Origin: Spirometra erinaceieuropaei
Lineage: Eukaryota > Platyhelminthes > Cestoda > Diphyllobothriidea > Diphyllobothriidae
Assembly (NCBI GenBank): GCA_902702965.1
Contig: CACRXP010000010.1
Span: forward strand, 2,494,612 to 2,558,611
DNA: 64,000 bases
Direction of reading: 5' to 3'
Below the pieces are notes generated by a model, which saw only the letters and a list, made by a program, of their open reading frames with translations, did not search any database and was not told the origin of the DNA. Of the stretch, positions 34,071 to 44,459 are shown in pieces. Each line of letters starts with the position of its first letter. The stretch's first letter is position 1. Position numbers and translations under genes: made by a program.

Positions 34071-34953
34071 GCGTTTGCCAAAGAAACAAAACGTTCGATA
34101 AAATAAAACGGAAAAAGAAAAAAAATTGCACTACAAAGTCTTTAAGTTTGGCGAAAAAACGGATATGGTCACCGGAACGAGATGATCGGAAGAAAAACGA
34201 ATCCGCTCAACACCTTTTTACCAAGAGAATTTTAACCCCGGAACACCGACATTTGTCTTACCAAGAACGTTGCCGGCTTACAGGCCTCGATCCTTTATGG
34301 TTCCGTAGATTACAAAAGGGACTATTTTTGCTATTGAAACTCTTATATAATCACACATTTAACCCACTCACCTCTTTAAGACATCATATCCACCCACGAC
34401 GTAACAGTCACCGTGAGGCCTTCTTATTTCTGCCTCTGGCACGTGCTGTTAAATATCGTCGGTTCTTTTCTGTAAATGCAATTGCTATTTGGAATAAACT
34501 ACCAATGAGTGTGAAAACTCTGCAAAATTATCCTTTATTTAAGAGAACTATTGCTCGATTTTTGCATTCAGAAAAGCTCCCACAAATTTTGGGTGCTGAA
34601 TCCACTGATCGACTGTACCGTAGCGATGGCGTTTGTGGTCTCTGAACACTATGGCCGGTCTCACCAGCTGTTCCTTAACGCCTCTACTTTGGTTATCCCC
34701 AACTTCATGAAAGGACTTTTACGTCCGATAATCTCCGATACCGTGCAACCTCCCCTTTCTTGACGGTCGATATTCTACCACCACCGGCAGTTATTTCTCC
34801 CGAGCCCTCCAAACCATAAAAACCACCATCAACTATATTTTTATTCCTTTAGCTCAGGCGTTATTTTCACTGCTGGTCGGTTTTATGTTTAATCGCTTCC
34901 CTTGACAATGCCTGTAAACTGGCATTAAATATAAAATTTATTTATTTATTTAT
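34071..34953 (+). mobile_element. Non-LTR retrotransposon 3' fragment inserted in Gypsy
   Basis: A 5'-truncated LINE. An open frame to 34645 encodes the C-terminal part of a reverse transcriptase: YQERCRLTGLDPLWFRRLQK, LFLLLKLLYNHTFNPLTSLR, and AIWNKLPMSVKTLQNYPLFK. It is followed by about 250 bases of 3' untranslated sequence ending in an AT-rich (TTTA)n tail at 34930-34953. It lies between the Gypsy purine tract and the integrase end, so it is younger than the Gypsy insertion. The 3' end is shared with 27015-27075 and 33080-33140. Confidence 0.75.
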
Positions 34954-36123
34954 TTAAATGGGCGGTGGTGTAGGAGGAGGATCCGGTTGGGTGGGTAGAA
35001 TGGTCAAGTGTGGTGATGTAGGGTGGGTGAGCGGAGTGGCTGTATCGGCTGAGGACATAGTAGGGGGAATGGATGGCGCACTGGTCGAAAGGAAGCACTC
35101 CAGATAGGCTGGCTTAAGGCGGTCAATGGAGACCGTGTCAGTCTTATCAGCTTTCTGAAGGACGTAAAACTTGTCATTCCGCTGAACGACCTTATATGGG
35201 ACATCGTTGGGAGGACAAAGGTGCTTGCGCACTGCGTCATGCCGGACGAAAGCAAAGGGGGCAGATTTAAGGTCCTCCGGCACAAACACATGTTTCGATG
35301 TCAGACGAGTGGGGGTTGGACGCAGTTGAGCCATGTGTTGTTTCAACTGCTGTACGAAGGTGCTCGGGATGTTGGTGTTTGTCGTGGAAGGCTGCACAAA
35401 TTCGCCTGGCAGACGGAGGGGTGTACCGTACACAAGTTCGGTGGCAGTGCATTGGATGTCCTGCTTGACAGAAGATCGGATGCCCAAAAGCACAAGAGGA
35501 AGATTGACACTCCAAGTAGCTGACTGTGTTTGGGACATCAGTGCGGACTTCAGTTGGCGGTGTAGACGCTCAACGAGGCCGTTGGAGGCAGGATGGTATG
35601 CCGTGGTTGTGATGTGCGCACACCCGAGCAGTCTAGTGAACTCATGAAAGAGGCTAGATTGGAATTGACTTCCGCGGTCAGTGGTACGGGTGGCCGGAAC
35701 ACCAAAAGTTGAGATCCAGTGGGTCAGAAAAACCATGGCGATATTTTCTGCCGAGGTATCCGAGATAGAAACGGCAATCCGCCATCGTGTGAAACGGTCA
35801 ACTGCCGTGGGGATATGTGTGTACCCACGTGAAGGGGATGACGGTCCGATTAAATCCAAGTGAACGTGATTAAATCGAACGTCCTGGACCGCAGAGGTAC
35901 TTGGAGAGGAGGTGTGTCGATGCACCTTGTTCTTCTGGCATGCAAGACACTGTTTGGTCCAAAGAACAATGTCGAAATTCATCTTCGGCCAAACAATACG
36001 AGCCGCAATTAACTTACGTCTGGCGCGGATGCTAGGGTGGGAGGGAGTGAAAGTGGTCAAAGACGACCTTACGATAGGGTAGTGTGAACAACAGGACGAG
36101 GGGTGCCTGTGGATTAATCGCAC
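34954..36123 (-). CDS. Gypsy integrase region (broken pol)
   Basis: Integrase joins retroelement cDNA to the host genome. The frame contains the zinc-binding C-x2-C end (CLACQKNK), then the catalytic core with D in HLDLIGP, D in TTDRGSQFQ and E in NGLVERLHRQLKSAL, a D-D-E arrangement. A C-terminal region follows, ending in a proline- and threonine-rich tail. The first roughly 20 residues after 36123 are out of the family frame: TAA near 36118 and frameshifts near 36070 and 36040 separate this part from RNase H. The natural end may be altered by the LINE inserted directly downstream. Confidence 0.75.
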   Translation of the reverse strand: MRLIHRHPSSCCSHYPIVRSSLTTFTPSHPSIRARRKLIAARIVWPKMNFDIVLWTKQCLACQKNKVHRHTSSPSTSAVQDVRFNHVHLDLIGPSSPSRGYTHIPTAVDRFTRWRIAVSISDTSAENIAMVFLTHWISTFGVPATRTTDRGSQFQSSLFHEFTRLLGCAHITTTAYHPASNGLVERLHRQLKSALMSQTQSATWSVNLPLVLLGIRSSVKQDIQCTATELVYGTPLRLPGEFVQPSTTNTNIPSTFVQQLKQHMAQLRPTPTRLTSKHVFVPEDLKSAPFAFVRHDAVRKHLCPPNDVPYKVVQRNDKFYVLQKADKTDTVSIDRLKPAYLECFLSTSAPSIPPTMSSADTATPLTHPTSPHLTILPTQPDPPPTPPPI

Positions 36124-36962
36124 AAAATCGTACCTGGTGACGCAGGAAGTGGTGCATCTCGAAGCTGCAGAGTAGTAGACGTACGTAAGTCCGCGATGGA
36201 CTCGTCTGCTGTTTGGAGGTCTGCAGGCTTCGCCAGGTCGAAATCAGATGCGAGTGTGTTGATGTCCGGACGGGATACTGCATCAGCAACGACATTGTCG
36301 CTGCTTCGGACGTAGCGGATATCTGCGGTGAACTGCGATATATAGTCCAGGTGACGAACTTCCCTCGGCGAGTACCGATCTGGCTTGGCCTTGAGGGCGT
36401 AAGTGAGAGGTTTGTGGTCGGTGTGGACCGAAAAGTCTCTGCCCTCTAAAAGGTGTCGAAAGTGACGTATGGTCAAGTAGACGGCAAGGAGCTCGCGAGA
36501 GATAGTACTGTAGCGAGTCTGCGCCGGTTGTAGCTTCTGTGAAAAGAAAGCTAAAGGCTGCAACTGGTTATTCACCTGTTGATGCAAGACTGCGCCAACA
36601 GCACTGCTGGAAGCGTCGGTGGTCAAAATGAGCTGCGCATGAGCGTCAGAGCTGAGGTGGTGCAGCATGGTGGCATCGGCATGAGCCTTCTTCGCTTCCT
36701 CAAAAGCTGTATGGGCTGGCGGTGAAAGTTCAATAGGTTTTGCTTTCGACCTCAAAAGGTCCGTCAAGGGAGCCAGGATTGCCGCACCATGGGTAATAAA
36801 ACGTCTGTAATATTTTATAAGGCCTATGAAACGTCGCGGCTGAGTGAGTGTGTTGGAACAAGGAAAGACAAGATGCATCGCAACTTCTCTGTAAGTGGAG
36901 TGATTCCGTGCTGATCGACGTGATGGCCAAGGAAATCGAGAGAATAAACGCCAAAAACGCAT
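36114..36962 (-). CDS. Gypsy RNase H region (broken pol)
   Basis: Starts in the RT thumb/connection: FIGLIKYYRRFITHGAAILA, then LTDLLRSKAKPIELSP. RNase H follows with catalytic-type acidic residues in LTTDASSSAVGAVLHQ and in TISRELLAVYLTIRHFRH, then the tether FSVHTDHKPLTYAL. It removes RNA from the RNA/DNA hybrid in reverse transcription. The first part of this frame, before SFPCSNT (about 36870), is out of register with the upstream RT frame. Confidence 0.75.
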   Translation of the reverse strand: MRFWRLFSRFPWPSRRSARNHSTYREVAMHLVFPCSNTLTQPRRFIGLIKYYRRFITHGAAILAPLTDLLRSKAKPIELSPPAHTAFEEAKKAHADATMLHHLSSDAHAQLILTTDASSSAVGAVLHQQVNNQLQPLAFFSQKLQPAQTRYSTISRELLAVYLTIRHFRHLLEGRDFSVHTDHKPLTYALKAKPDRYSPREVRHLDYISQFTADIRYVRSSDNVVADAVSRPDINTLASDFDLAKPADLQTADESIADLRTSTTLQLRDAPLPASPGTILCD

Positions 36963-36991
36963 TTTTCGACGTTTAATTGCAAACCGTGTTG

Positions 36992-37759
36992 CTAGAAACC
37001 ATTGAGTATGAGGCGTAAATTCGACGCATGTTTCTCTGCCGAAGAGTTTGCGACGAGTATGTCGTCGATGTAGGCGTAAGCGAATGGAAGGCCCCGCAAG
37101 ATCTCATCGATAAAGCGCTGAAACGACTGGGCAGCCTTGCGCAAACCAAAAGGCATGCGAATAAATTCGAACAGCCAAAAGGGTGTCGTGATAGCGGTCT
37201 TTGAGATATCTTCCTCAGCGACCGGGATTTGGTGGTACGTCCTGACGAGGTCTATCTTGGAAAAAATAGTTTTACCGGCTACCATGTGGGAAAAGTCATG
37301 AATGTGGGGAATGGGGTACCGGTCAGGAATTGTGGACCTGTTGAGGGCTCGATAATCACCGCACGGTCTCCAATCGTCAGATGACTTCTTTGGAACCATG
37401 TGCAGTGGTGAGGCCCATGGGCTAGATAAAGGGCGTATAATGCCCAGATTCATCATATGTTCAAATTCGTGCTTTACTATTCGGAGCTTGTCAGGGTGGA
37501 GTCTACGCGGACGAGCGTGCGCTGGTTGCCCTGCCGTGACAATGTGGTGTTTCACTCCGTGTTGAACTGTTTCGGTAAAATGACATGGTTTAGGGATGGA
37601 CGGGTAGTCCTTCAAAATGTCAGCGAAAGGGGTGCTGGGGATAGTGAGATGAATGCCAACCGAACGTTCAGAGCTAATGGTACCTATGGTAAAGAGTTGG
37701 GTGGTTGTGTATGTGAGGCGACGGTGTCTGACATCGACTGTTAAGCCGAAAGATGACAA
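36992..37759 (-). CDS. Gypsy reverse transcriptase region (broken pol)
   Basis: Carries the retroelement RT blocks in order: [55 protein letters not shown] (first catalytic Asp), [20 protein letters not shown] and [11 protein letters not shown] (YIDD catalytic pair). The frame ends at an in-frame TAG at 36992-36994 just after the palm. Upstream it joins the protease frame only through a frameshift near 37815. The catalytic residues are intact although the gene is not. Confidence 0.85.
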   Translation of the reverse strand: MSSFGLTVDVRHRRLTYTTTQLFTIGTISSERSVGIHLTIPSTPFADILKDYPSIPKPCHFTETVQHGVKHHIVTAGQPAHARPRRLHPDKLRIVKHEFEHMMNLGIIRPLSSPWASPLHMVPKKSSDDWRPCGDYRALNRSTIPDRYPIPHIHDFSHMVAGKTIFSKIDLVRTYHQIPVAEEDISKTAITTPFWLFEFIRMPFGLRKAAQSFQRFIDEILRGLPFAYAYIDDILVANSSAEKHASNLRLILNGF

Positions 37760-38139
37760 AAAGTCGGCCCCGATAATGGTCGATTTGACGTCAGCCTCAA
37801 TAAAGACCCATTGAATCCCCGGAGACTAAGATCTAAAGTGAGGGACCGTTGGCCGTAGGTGCTGATTGTGGTGCTTTTTGCAGCCTGCAATGAGAATTGC
37901 GAACGCTTGGGACGGTGACGCCTTAGCAGCGGGATGACACTGACGTCGGCACCGGTATCAACAGGGAAACGCAGGCCTCTCGACTTGTCGTTGATATAGA
38001 AAAGGCGACTGGGTCGCGACGGGCAAGCAGCAGTCGTCGCCATTACTGGCTGGCGTGGTCGTTTAACTGTGAAGGACGAGCGAACGAACAAGGAGGGATG
38101 CACTTTCGGGCTTTCGGGCCATAAGTGCGATGATACCAA
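37741..38139 (-). CDS. Gypsy aspartic protease region
   Basis: Contains [13 protein letters not shown], with the DTG active-site triad of retroelement aspartic proteases, shortly after the start of the pol frame. This frame overlaps the end of gag (38139-38043) in a different register, as expected for a gag-pol frameshift arrangement. After about 37815 the frame is lost; the family sequence (…[13 protein letters not shown]) continues in the RT frame. Confidence 0.75.
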   Translation of the reverse strand: MVSSHLWPESPKVHPSLFVRSSFTVKRPRQPVMATTAACPSRPSRLFYINDKSRGLRFPVDTGADVSVIPLLRRHRPKRSQFSLQAAKSTTISTYGQRSLTLDLSLRGFNGSLLRLTSNRPLSGPTFCHLSA

Positions 38140-39008
38140 CAGAATGGCTGTGAACGCCGCTCACGGGATTTAGACCGCCGATGTGAGTGGGGCTGTTTCC
38201 GAGCCGATTGAAGACTGTTAAGAGCAGAGCACATGTTGCTCACCTAAGTGCAAAGGAGGCACACAATGTCTCTTAGGTCGTCGAAATCGGTGCGGTAAGT
38301 GCCGGTGGGTGTTCTGGGAGGACCGGCTAATGTGGGCGCTCGTCGGGCTGTGCAACAGCATAGTGCTTTTTCCGTATAGGGAGTGTCGTGCTCTGATAGT
38401 GCTGGGCCTTCTGGATCAAAGTGAATGCCCTGATGGGGCGCGCCTTTGGAAGGCAGGGGCTGTTGAATGTTGTAACACGAGGCACCAATGGGGTAACACT
38501 CTTTGATCCTGTCAGCGTGGGTAGCTGGCTTCTCTAAGGGTGTATTCGAGTCTAACATAGCCAAAACCTGTTGCATTGGCAACGGCAACTTTTCTAACCA
38601 AATCTCGCGAAAAATGGCGTCGTCCATGTGCATACCAGCGAGAAGTGAGCGCATGTGACGCATGAGTTGGAAAGGTGTCTGACCACCCAGCTCTACGTGC
38701 GTTAAAAGTTCCTGCAGCATAAGGTTGGCCGATTTAGCCACACGTTGGATTACCGCTTCCTTTAGCCGCGTATACGGTTTGTCGGCTGGAATGGGGTCAA
38801 GGAGGTCTTCGACGGTGACAAATACATCAAATGGTAGGGACTGAAAAACGTACGAATAGCGGGTACGCTCACTAGTAATGCGGCTTTTCGCAAAAAGATC
38901 CCCGATCTGCCGGAACCAAACGCGAGGATTGCTCGGTGTAAACGGTGGCAGTTTAAAAGAAAGGGTGTTAATGTCGAGTAAGTCTTTTTGGGAGTGGTTA
39001 CTGGCCAC
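38043..39008 (-). pseudogene. Gypsy Gag with CHCC motif, one in-frame stop
   Basis: Gag forms the particle that packages element RNA. From the Met at 39008 the frame runs 254 residues (start MASNHSQ, then FKLPPFTPSNPRVWF and a helical capsid-like region), meets TAG at 38244-38246, and continues in the same frame to 38043. That last part holds a basic stretch and the nucleic-acid-binding motif [20 protein letters not shown], a C/H/C/C arrangement instead of the usual CCHC knuckle. I associate this with the CsRn1 group. The stop removes the motif from the translated product. Confidence 0.75.
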
Positions 39009-39040
39009 GGTAAATAAAAAAGATTCGGAATGCAGGAAAA

Positions 39041-39053
39041 AGCGGGGTCACCA
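39041..39053 (-). other. Primer-binding site of the Gypsy element
   Basis: Minus strand reads TGGTGACCCCGCT, four bases after the inner end of the 5' LTR. Sites starting TGG pair with the CCA end of a tRNA. I recall tRNA-Trp for CsRn1-type elements, but the tRNA was not verified here. Confidence 0.65.
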
Positions 39054-39057
39054 AATT

Positions 39058-39516
39058 TGTAGCGGAAACATGGACTTAAAAACTACGAACAGTAATATAT
39101 ACAGGAGAAACTAACTCCAAATGGGGGAATTGTGTTTACCAACAAAAAAAGGATGGACAGATTGGAAGAATCAGAAAAGTAATGTTCCAGACTCACGCAA
39201 TGTAGAATCCTCTGAATTAGCGAGATAGTATTCCGATGAGGAACCGGTTGAATAGAGGCAGTCGGTTCCGCGATGATATGGTGAAGAAGGCTTGTGAGGA
39301 GGGAGTCTCCGTCAGCTCATACGAATTGCTAAGAATGTTAAGAGGTTACAAGCGAAGGCCAAGAAATAACGACATCAAGCACACTCGAAACCAGAACACA
39401 CGTTGACCGCCGGAGAGTTGTTCCTGTGTATTTCCGTTTAGTCGAACAAATGTAAAGGAAAGTCGGATGTACAAGAAAGTGTAGTGAAACAAATCCAAAA
39501 TGTACAAAAGCCTACA
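39058..39516 (-). repeat. 5' LTR of the Gypsy element
   Basis: Partner of 33596-34054 with five base differences and no gap. Begins TGTAG and ends CCTACA on the + strand; followed by the target duplication GATT. Confidence 0.9.
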
Positions 39517-39520
39517 GATT

Positions 39521-41440
39521 AGTCATATTTAACATGTTCGAACACTTAGTTTATAAAGCGAGGACGAGCATGTAGGTAGATATTGAGGCCTTATTAATCC
39601 GATATTGGTGAACAATTTTGGTCGTGCGGGAGACTTGTGTCCTTTCTAGTCCCTGAAGGCTTGCCGACCCCTTTATCTTGGCTTAGTACGTCACGAGCAC
39701 TCAAAACTGCTGTACTTCAACTTGCCGACAGAACTCTTCGTCTCCTTTTATGCTTCGCTCTTCTTTAAAAATAGGATATTCAACTTCTTGCTTTATGGGT
39801 TGTTTGCTGGTTGTCGAATTTGTCTAAAACTTGATTTTATATCTTAACCTAGCAATGCAAAAATTCTCATGTTTTTCATTCCCACTACCGTCGTTAAGTT
39901 CATTCTTCCCGTGCACTCGTAAGTCAATATGTAAGGAAAAAACCTCGCAACAGTCTGTGCAGATAATCCTGATTAGTCGCAAAAATATCTACACTTAGCG
40001 GACTACATCGTTGTCTGCTGCCACGCATTGGTTAGCGATTACACGTGCTACATTACAAGTGCCAAATCTTAACAACGACGTTAAACTCCACGGAATTTGT
40101 GGTGGTGATCTGCTCAGACACAGGTCGCCGATCACAGTTGACGGAAATTCGAGAATATGTGGAAACCCGAGTAGCCATACGCCTTTCAGAATCTGAAATT
40201 GTCAAGTCTTGCTAGTTTTTTAACCGTCCCTGAAAGTTGGTTCGTTGGTGTTACAACAGCGTCAGGCGTGCCTAAACTCGCACATTATGTGGTTTTAGTT
40301 TTGAAACTAAAACCTCCGACAATTTTAATAAGACATGTTCCTGTGAGTCTTTAAGCTTATTGTATATCACGCTTATTCCAAAATACGTTTTTTCAACTGT
40401 CGATGTGTTTAAAAGCTCTGAAAAGATATTCACATTTGATCTTCATGTGAAATTCAACACGTAATTCAACCGTTTCATTGTAAAAACAAATACAGGTGCA
40501 TATTTCATGATGTTGCTTTAAGATATCGCTTGTGTCGAATTTCGTTGCTGACGAGGTGACAACTCTGATACCTCGCCAAACTCGCCTTCATAAACGCGTA
40601 CGGTTATCTACGGGCCTGCAACTCGATTTTTTTTGCCGGTACATCGTCGGTTATGTGATTAACTGGCTTCGTACAATCTGTGCCAGTAACTGTTCATAGC
40701 TGACATCTGACGCGGACCGCCGGTCGGCCGTGTACCTGAGTGCCTTGCGTAGGCAGGTGTCTCGCCGGCAGGACCATCAATTCCCCACGAGGAACCGTCC
40801 CCCTGAAGGTGGCATCACAAGCTGTGATCGATATGAACGTTCAAGGGGCATTACTACCTTTTAGCACGTCAAAGTCCTTTATGAGAACCTTCGGAGCCTC
40901 TGCAGCTTGCCCTCACATTGTGTGCCACCGAAAGTGTGTGTGCAATACGTGTGCGCTTGAGTCAACGAAGTCATTTGGAGAGGCTCACTGACAAGCTGTG
41001 GCTGCCAGGAAGTAACGAGCCAGCAAATCACATAGCTGACAGTTTTCAGTTGTAGTTGTGCCTGCTGATTATGGCGATTCATTTCAGTCGTTACGTTTTC
41101 CCAAAGTCTTCTCTTCGAACGATCTTTTTGGAGTAGTGACCGACTATCGGTCAATACCTTTGTCTATATAAGTGCTTTATGTTCCCCTTAACAACCGATT
41201 TCCTGTATATACTTTTGCTGTTTCACGTCCTACGCTGCAGTTAGTCTTCTCCCTCATTCGGGTATTTACAAACAGACAAAAAGAAAGGAACTGAATTCCT
41301 AGAATATCAGTGATCACTCTAGGGCTAGGACTAGCGCTTCCCTGCAGTGCCTGTTGTATGTATTTATATATACATACATAAACTCTGATAGGGGGCGATC
41401 ACTGATCGCGTTGGGGTATTTGCTCGTGCCGTCTTACTTC
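39521..41440. other. Intergenic stretch before HEATR6
   Basis: No gene or clear repeat was identified. Short open frames (for example 40740-40991) have no recognisable domain. A short palindromic TATATATACATACATA region lies near 41360. Confidence 0.4.
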
Positions 41441-41690
41441 GGGGCTTGATCTACAGCCCCACAGGCAGTCGTGCTGCGATTAACTATAATAGCAAAAGGA
41501 GGTTGCCGACAAAGACAGGGGAGACCAAAGTGGCCACTTCCAACTTGTTGGCAACCATTAGTCAGTCATGCATCGTCCTGTTTACGTTTTTAGTCACTGT
41601 GCGACTGCCTGCGGGCTCTGGATCGGACCCCAAAGCGCAACGGCACGAGTATGTCTCGCAATGTGACCGATGAGCGCCCTGTACCAAATT
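41441..41690 (-). repeat. SINE-like repeat, reverse copy
   Basis: Reverse-oriented modules of the SINE family: GGTTGCCGACAAAGACAGGG and AGTGGCCACTTCCAAC (tail, read in reverse), a CTGGATCGGACCCC piece (degenerate head), then GACCGATGAGCGCCCTGTAC. It precedes a forward copy, so the two form an inverted pair, as also at 62280-62860. Confidence 0.55.
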
Positions 41691-41699
41691 TATTGTAGC

Positions 41700-41900
41700 C
41701 GATCGCAACCGGCTAGACAAAGAACCCTTGGCTCAACGGTTAAAGCGTTGGACTGATAACCAACAGAGTGCGGGTTCAAGCCTCAGTTACCTCCAAACCT
41801 GGGATTGAGGAAGGTTGGTTGACGCCAGTAAACGAGCCAGGACTGGTCACTCCAGTCTCCTTTGTTTTTGTCGGTAATCTCATCCTGCATGTACGTATGT
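41700..41900 (+). repeat. tRNA-derived SINE, forward copy
   Basis: The head at about 41727-41795 resembles a tRNA: TTGGCTCAACGGTTAAAGCG fits a Pol III A box, and GGGTTCAAGCCTC a B box; the anticodon-arm region is TTGGACTGATAACCAAC, suggesting an Ile-like origin. It is followed by the family body (GGTCACTCCAGTCTCCTTTG) and a GGTAATCTCATCCTGC tail. Extra bases in the arm and lack of a proper acceptor stem argue against a live tRNA gene. Confidence 0.7.
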
Positions 41901-42027
41901 AAGCTGCCACTTCTTCTACCCATGCATAAAGGCTGCCCTGTTGCTTTTGTAGTAGGAAACCTTCTGTATCACGAAACTTGACTGCTCGCACAAGCGCTAT
42001 TTCCATCGGCAGTCCGTCAGCCGCAGA

Positions 42028-42416
42028 ATGAAGAATACTCGAACTCGAGAGGACCTAAGAATCGCGCGCGTTCCAGCGTCTGGCAAAACTTACTACAGGG
42101 CTTCCGATAATGACACTGTTTTATCTTGGCCCCTTGCCTGCTCGCTTCTTGCGCAATTCACCACTGAACTGTCAGCTGTTGACGACCACATGGCCGGAGA
42201 GGCCATCTCAAAGCTCTTTGACCTGGCGGTTGTAAAGCAGCGCTTTCCCTCTCTTGCTAAAAGCCCATTACCTCTCGATGATTCATCCATGACAGATCTC
42301 TGTCAAAACAGCCTCAACGGCCTTTTCGCGTCAGTGTTGTCGCATTTTCAGAGGAAGGGGACGAACAGGTCCAGGCTGTTACAGCTTATCGCAGAAATTT
42401 GTCGTGGTAAGCAACC
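42028..42416 (+). CDS. HEATR6: HEATR6-like protein, first visible exon
   Basis: HEATR6 is a large HEAT-repeat protein of poorly known function; its helices probably form a curved scaffold. This exon begins at ATG 42028 (an AG acceptor at 42025-42026 is a possible alternative) and ends at donor GTAAGC 42417, phase 1. Exons joined here: 42028-42416, 48667-48992, 51636-52082, 52162-52404, 55086-55271, 56600-56830, 60485-60670 and 62988-63233; the gene continues past the window. About 750 residues are covered, out of roughly 1,180 in the human protein as I recall it. The exon encodes VLSWPLACSLLAQFTTELSA, a LFDLAVVKQRFPSL region and LLQLIAEICR. The assignment rests on the later exons (DUF4042-type region) and on domain order; it is by recall, not by search. 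Confidence 0.75.
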
Positions 42417-42639
42417 TATTAGCTTCATCTTCACAACATACGGCACAGTTCTACCTCTATTGTGCACAGTTGGTGTTCCGAGAAGACTTCACCTGTCATT
42501 TTCGCCATGGGAGAACAGAATTTTTATAATTTATTTTCAGTTACTATCCGTGTATAAAAATCTTATAACTATTAAATGTACATACTGCGAAGCAAAATTA
42601 TATTAGATTTTGCTTATGCGTATTTTCACAGTTGTTGTT

Positions 42640-43010
42640 TGCCGTGTCTAATTATCCGAAATAATTAAAGGATGTCCTGGGCAGAAAACTCCCCATTATA
42701 AAGATATCAAAACTCCACATTCTCTAAGAGAGTTCGATTTCAGCCTCGAAATACCGCGCCTAAAGTTACATGTAAACTGACTTCGTTGGACTTCCTACAC
42801 TCAGCTCTATGAAGGCCGTGAAATTTCGCAACACAAGTGATTATAGTTTTGTGCCAAATATTTTGAAAAGTATTTTTAAACGCTAGGACACGGAGTAGTT
42901 TTTCCCCAAACAAGTAGAACAAAAAGCTTGACCGTTAACCATAAGTCGAAAAATCCTGTCGTATTTTTGCATAGTGCTTTATATGGTACGCAGGTAGATC
43001 TGGGATTAAG
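42640..43010 (-). repeat. Foldback/MITE-like element remnant in HEATR6 intron 1
   Basis: Read on the minus strand, TTCTACTTGTTTGGGGAAAA (about 42915) and the following ACTACTCCGTGTCCTAGCGT region correspond to 3745-3790 of the full element (TTTTACTTGTTCGGTAGAAA). Arms are poorly preserved, so limits are approximate. Confidence 0.45.
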
Positions 43011-43599
43011 CCTAAGTGTCCATGCTAACTGTCATCAAGTTGCATTTGGTCTAAGGATAAAAAATCTCTGCATCGTCTGGTTCTTATACTAGGAATATAG
43101 CCTCACACACCTTGTCATGCCGGTATCTGGTCCCCTTTCTTTTCGTTTACTTACATTCCTTGACAACATTAGTTTTGGAGTAAATTGTCCGGTATTAAAA
43201 ATTGCCATTTCAGCTCAATAAATGGTTGTTTTTCGAAGTCACTCAGTTTTTGGATCGCCAAACATGTTTACTGAAACCATTTAAACATAACCTCTGGGAA
43301 CTCGTTAACTGGTTTAATGTATCTGAAAAAATGTCATATCTTGTAAAGAGGATCGCGAAACCTGCGGACATTTACGCATGCCAATTTCACATTTACCAAG
43401 CCCCTTTATTGTGAGGGTTGTCAAATGAAGCTCTTATTTATGTGAAACAGTTAACTTTAGACAAGTCATGACTTTTCTCAACATATATGCAAGGAAATTG
43501 TTAGCTATCGTCTGTAAGAATGAATGTCGATTTTTAATTGGCGGTCAACATGGTCCCGAAAATAATTTTCTACAGTCGTCCTATCTTAGGTTGCTGAAG
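43011..43599. other. HEATR6 intron 1, no recognised feature
   Basis: AT-rich intronic sequence. No coding region or repeat match was recognised. Confidence 0.35.
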
Positions 43600-44400
43600 G
43601 AGTTTATAGTAAGCCGATAAGTCGACCTTACTCGCTCCACTCTGTTTTGTTCACCATTCGACTGTCCTAACTCGGTCAACCGACTGATACTGAGATTGGG
43701 AGAGGTGGTTGACAAAGCTGTGAACAGCTCCTCTCCCCTTCCACACACATACGAGCTGGCTCCCACACACACGCATCGGGATTTCACACACAAGGAGGTG
43801 GACCGATCAAAGCTCACATTTGGCAGACAAGCCGCATAGAGAAGGGGAGTCGAGAAACACGTGAGATGTGCCGGTGGTGTTGGATGTTGGAAATGTTCAT
43901 GTTGACGCCGAATGTGTGATGTGGTCATGCCTGTGGTAACTTGCCGCAGGTTTTCGTGGGGACGCACGTGACCGAATAAGCTAACGCAATGGCCGAATGC
44001 GCGTGGACGATGCGGTCGGGTGGGTTGATGACGTGTGGTGTATGTTGGTGCTCCAGGCCCTGGCCCGCCAGCCTCTGTGGGATAGATTCGCAAGTGACCG
44101 ACCAGGCCGATGCTTGAGGTGAATGTGCTACCGCATTGAGGTGCAGGTGGTGATGACGAGGATGATGGTTGGCAGGAATTCCGGAGCGTTACGACTGGTG
44201 GCAGGATTTGGGACTGTGATGATCGTCATCGCACCGGAGGTTTGTCACGGATGATGGGGATGACAGTCGTTGTCGTGGAGGCCGTGGGGATTGGAGCAGG
44301 GGTGGTCGGGAAGGCAGCATTTGGGCTTGTTGGGCTGTTGGTGCATCGGCCCCAGAGATATCTGACAAGGCTAATTCGCGCGTGGAATGTTTGTTGACAG
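43600..44400 (-). pseudogene. LINE zinc-finger tail, 3' part of split LINE
   Basis: Minus strand reads FTSSIGLVGHLRIYPTEAGG near 44130-44070, then PGPGAPTYT and a degenerate GHCVSLFGHVRPHENLRQ. This is the C2H2 region seen in the LINE at 8380-8575 (GLVGHLRNDRIETGDPGPGA; GLVGHMRVHENLRQ). Cysteines are partly lost. It is the downstream piece of the LINE whose other pieces lie at 45735-46215 and 47620-48350. Confidence 0.65.
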
Positions 44401-44459
44401 CATGAACATGTTAGGAGGTGCTGATAGAAGCGAACAGGCGAGTCCCAGGTAGCAGTTCA

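Larger units (their letters stand above)
33596..39516 (-). mobile_element. Ty3/Gypsy LTR retrotransposon, CsRn1-like
   Basis: Element on the minus strand bounded by two 459-base direct repeats (33596-34054 and 39058-39516) that begin TG(T)/TA(T) and end ACA on the + strand. A 4-base duplication GATT flanks it (33592-33595, 39517-39520). A tRNA-type primer-binding site follows the 5' LTR and a purine-rich tract precedes the 3' LTR. Order on the minus strand: gag, protease, RT, RNase H, integrase, the Gypsy order. The Gag motif is C-x2-H-type 'CHCC' ([20 protein letters not shown]), which I recall as characteristic of the CsRn1 group of flatworm elements. Gag and pol are broken, and a LINE tail was inserted at about 34070-34953. 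Confidence 0.9.

Noticed and set aside
34954..39008. Functional Gypsy polyprotein
   Set aside because: Several stops and frameshifts break gag and pol, so the frames are reported as separate broken regions.
41727..41800. Possible tRNA-Ile gene
   Set aside because: A and B boxes are present, but the anticodon arm has an extra base, no acceptor stem is evident, and the sequence continues into the SINE body shared with 62640-62860.
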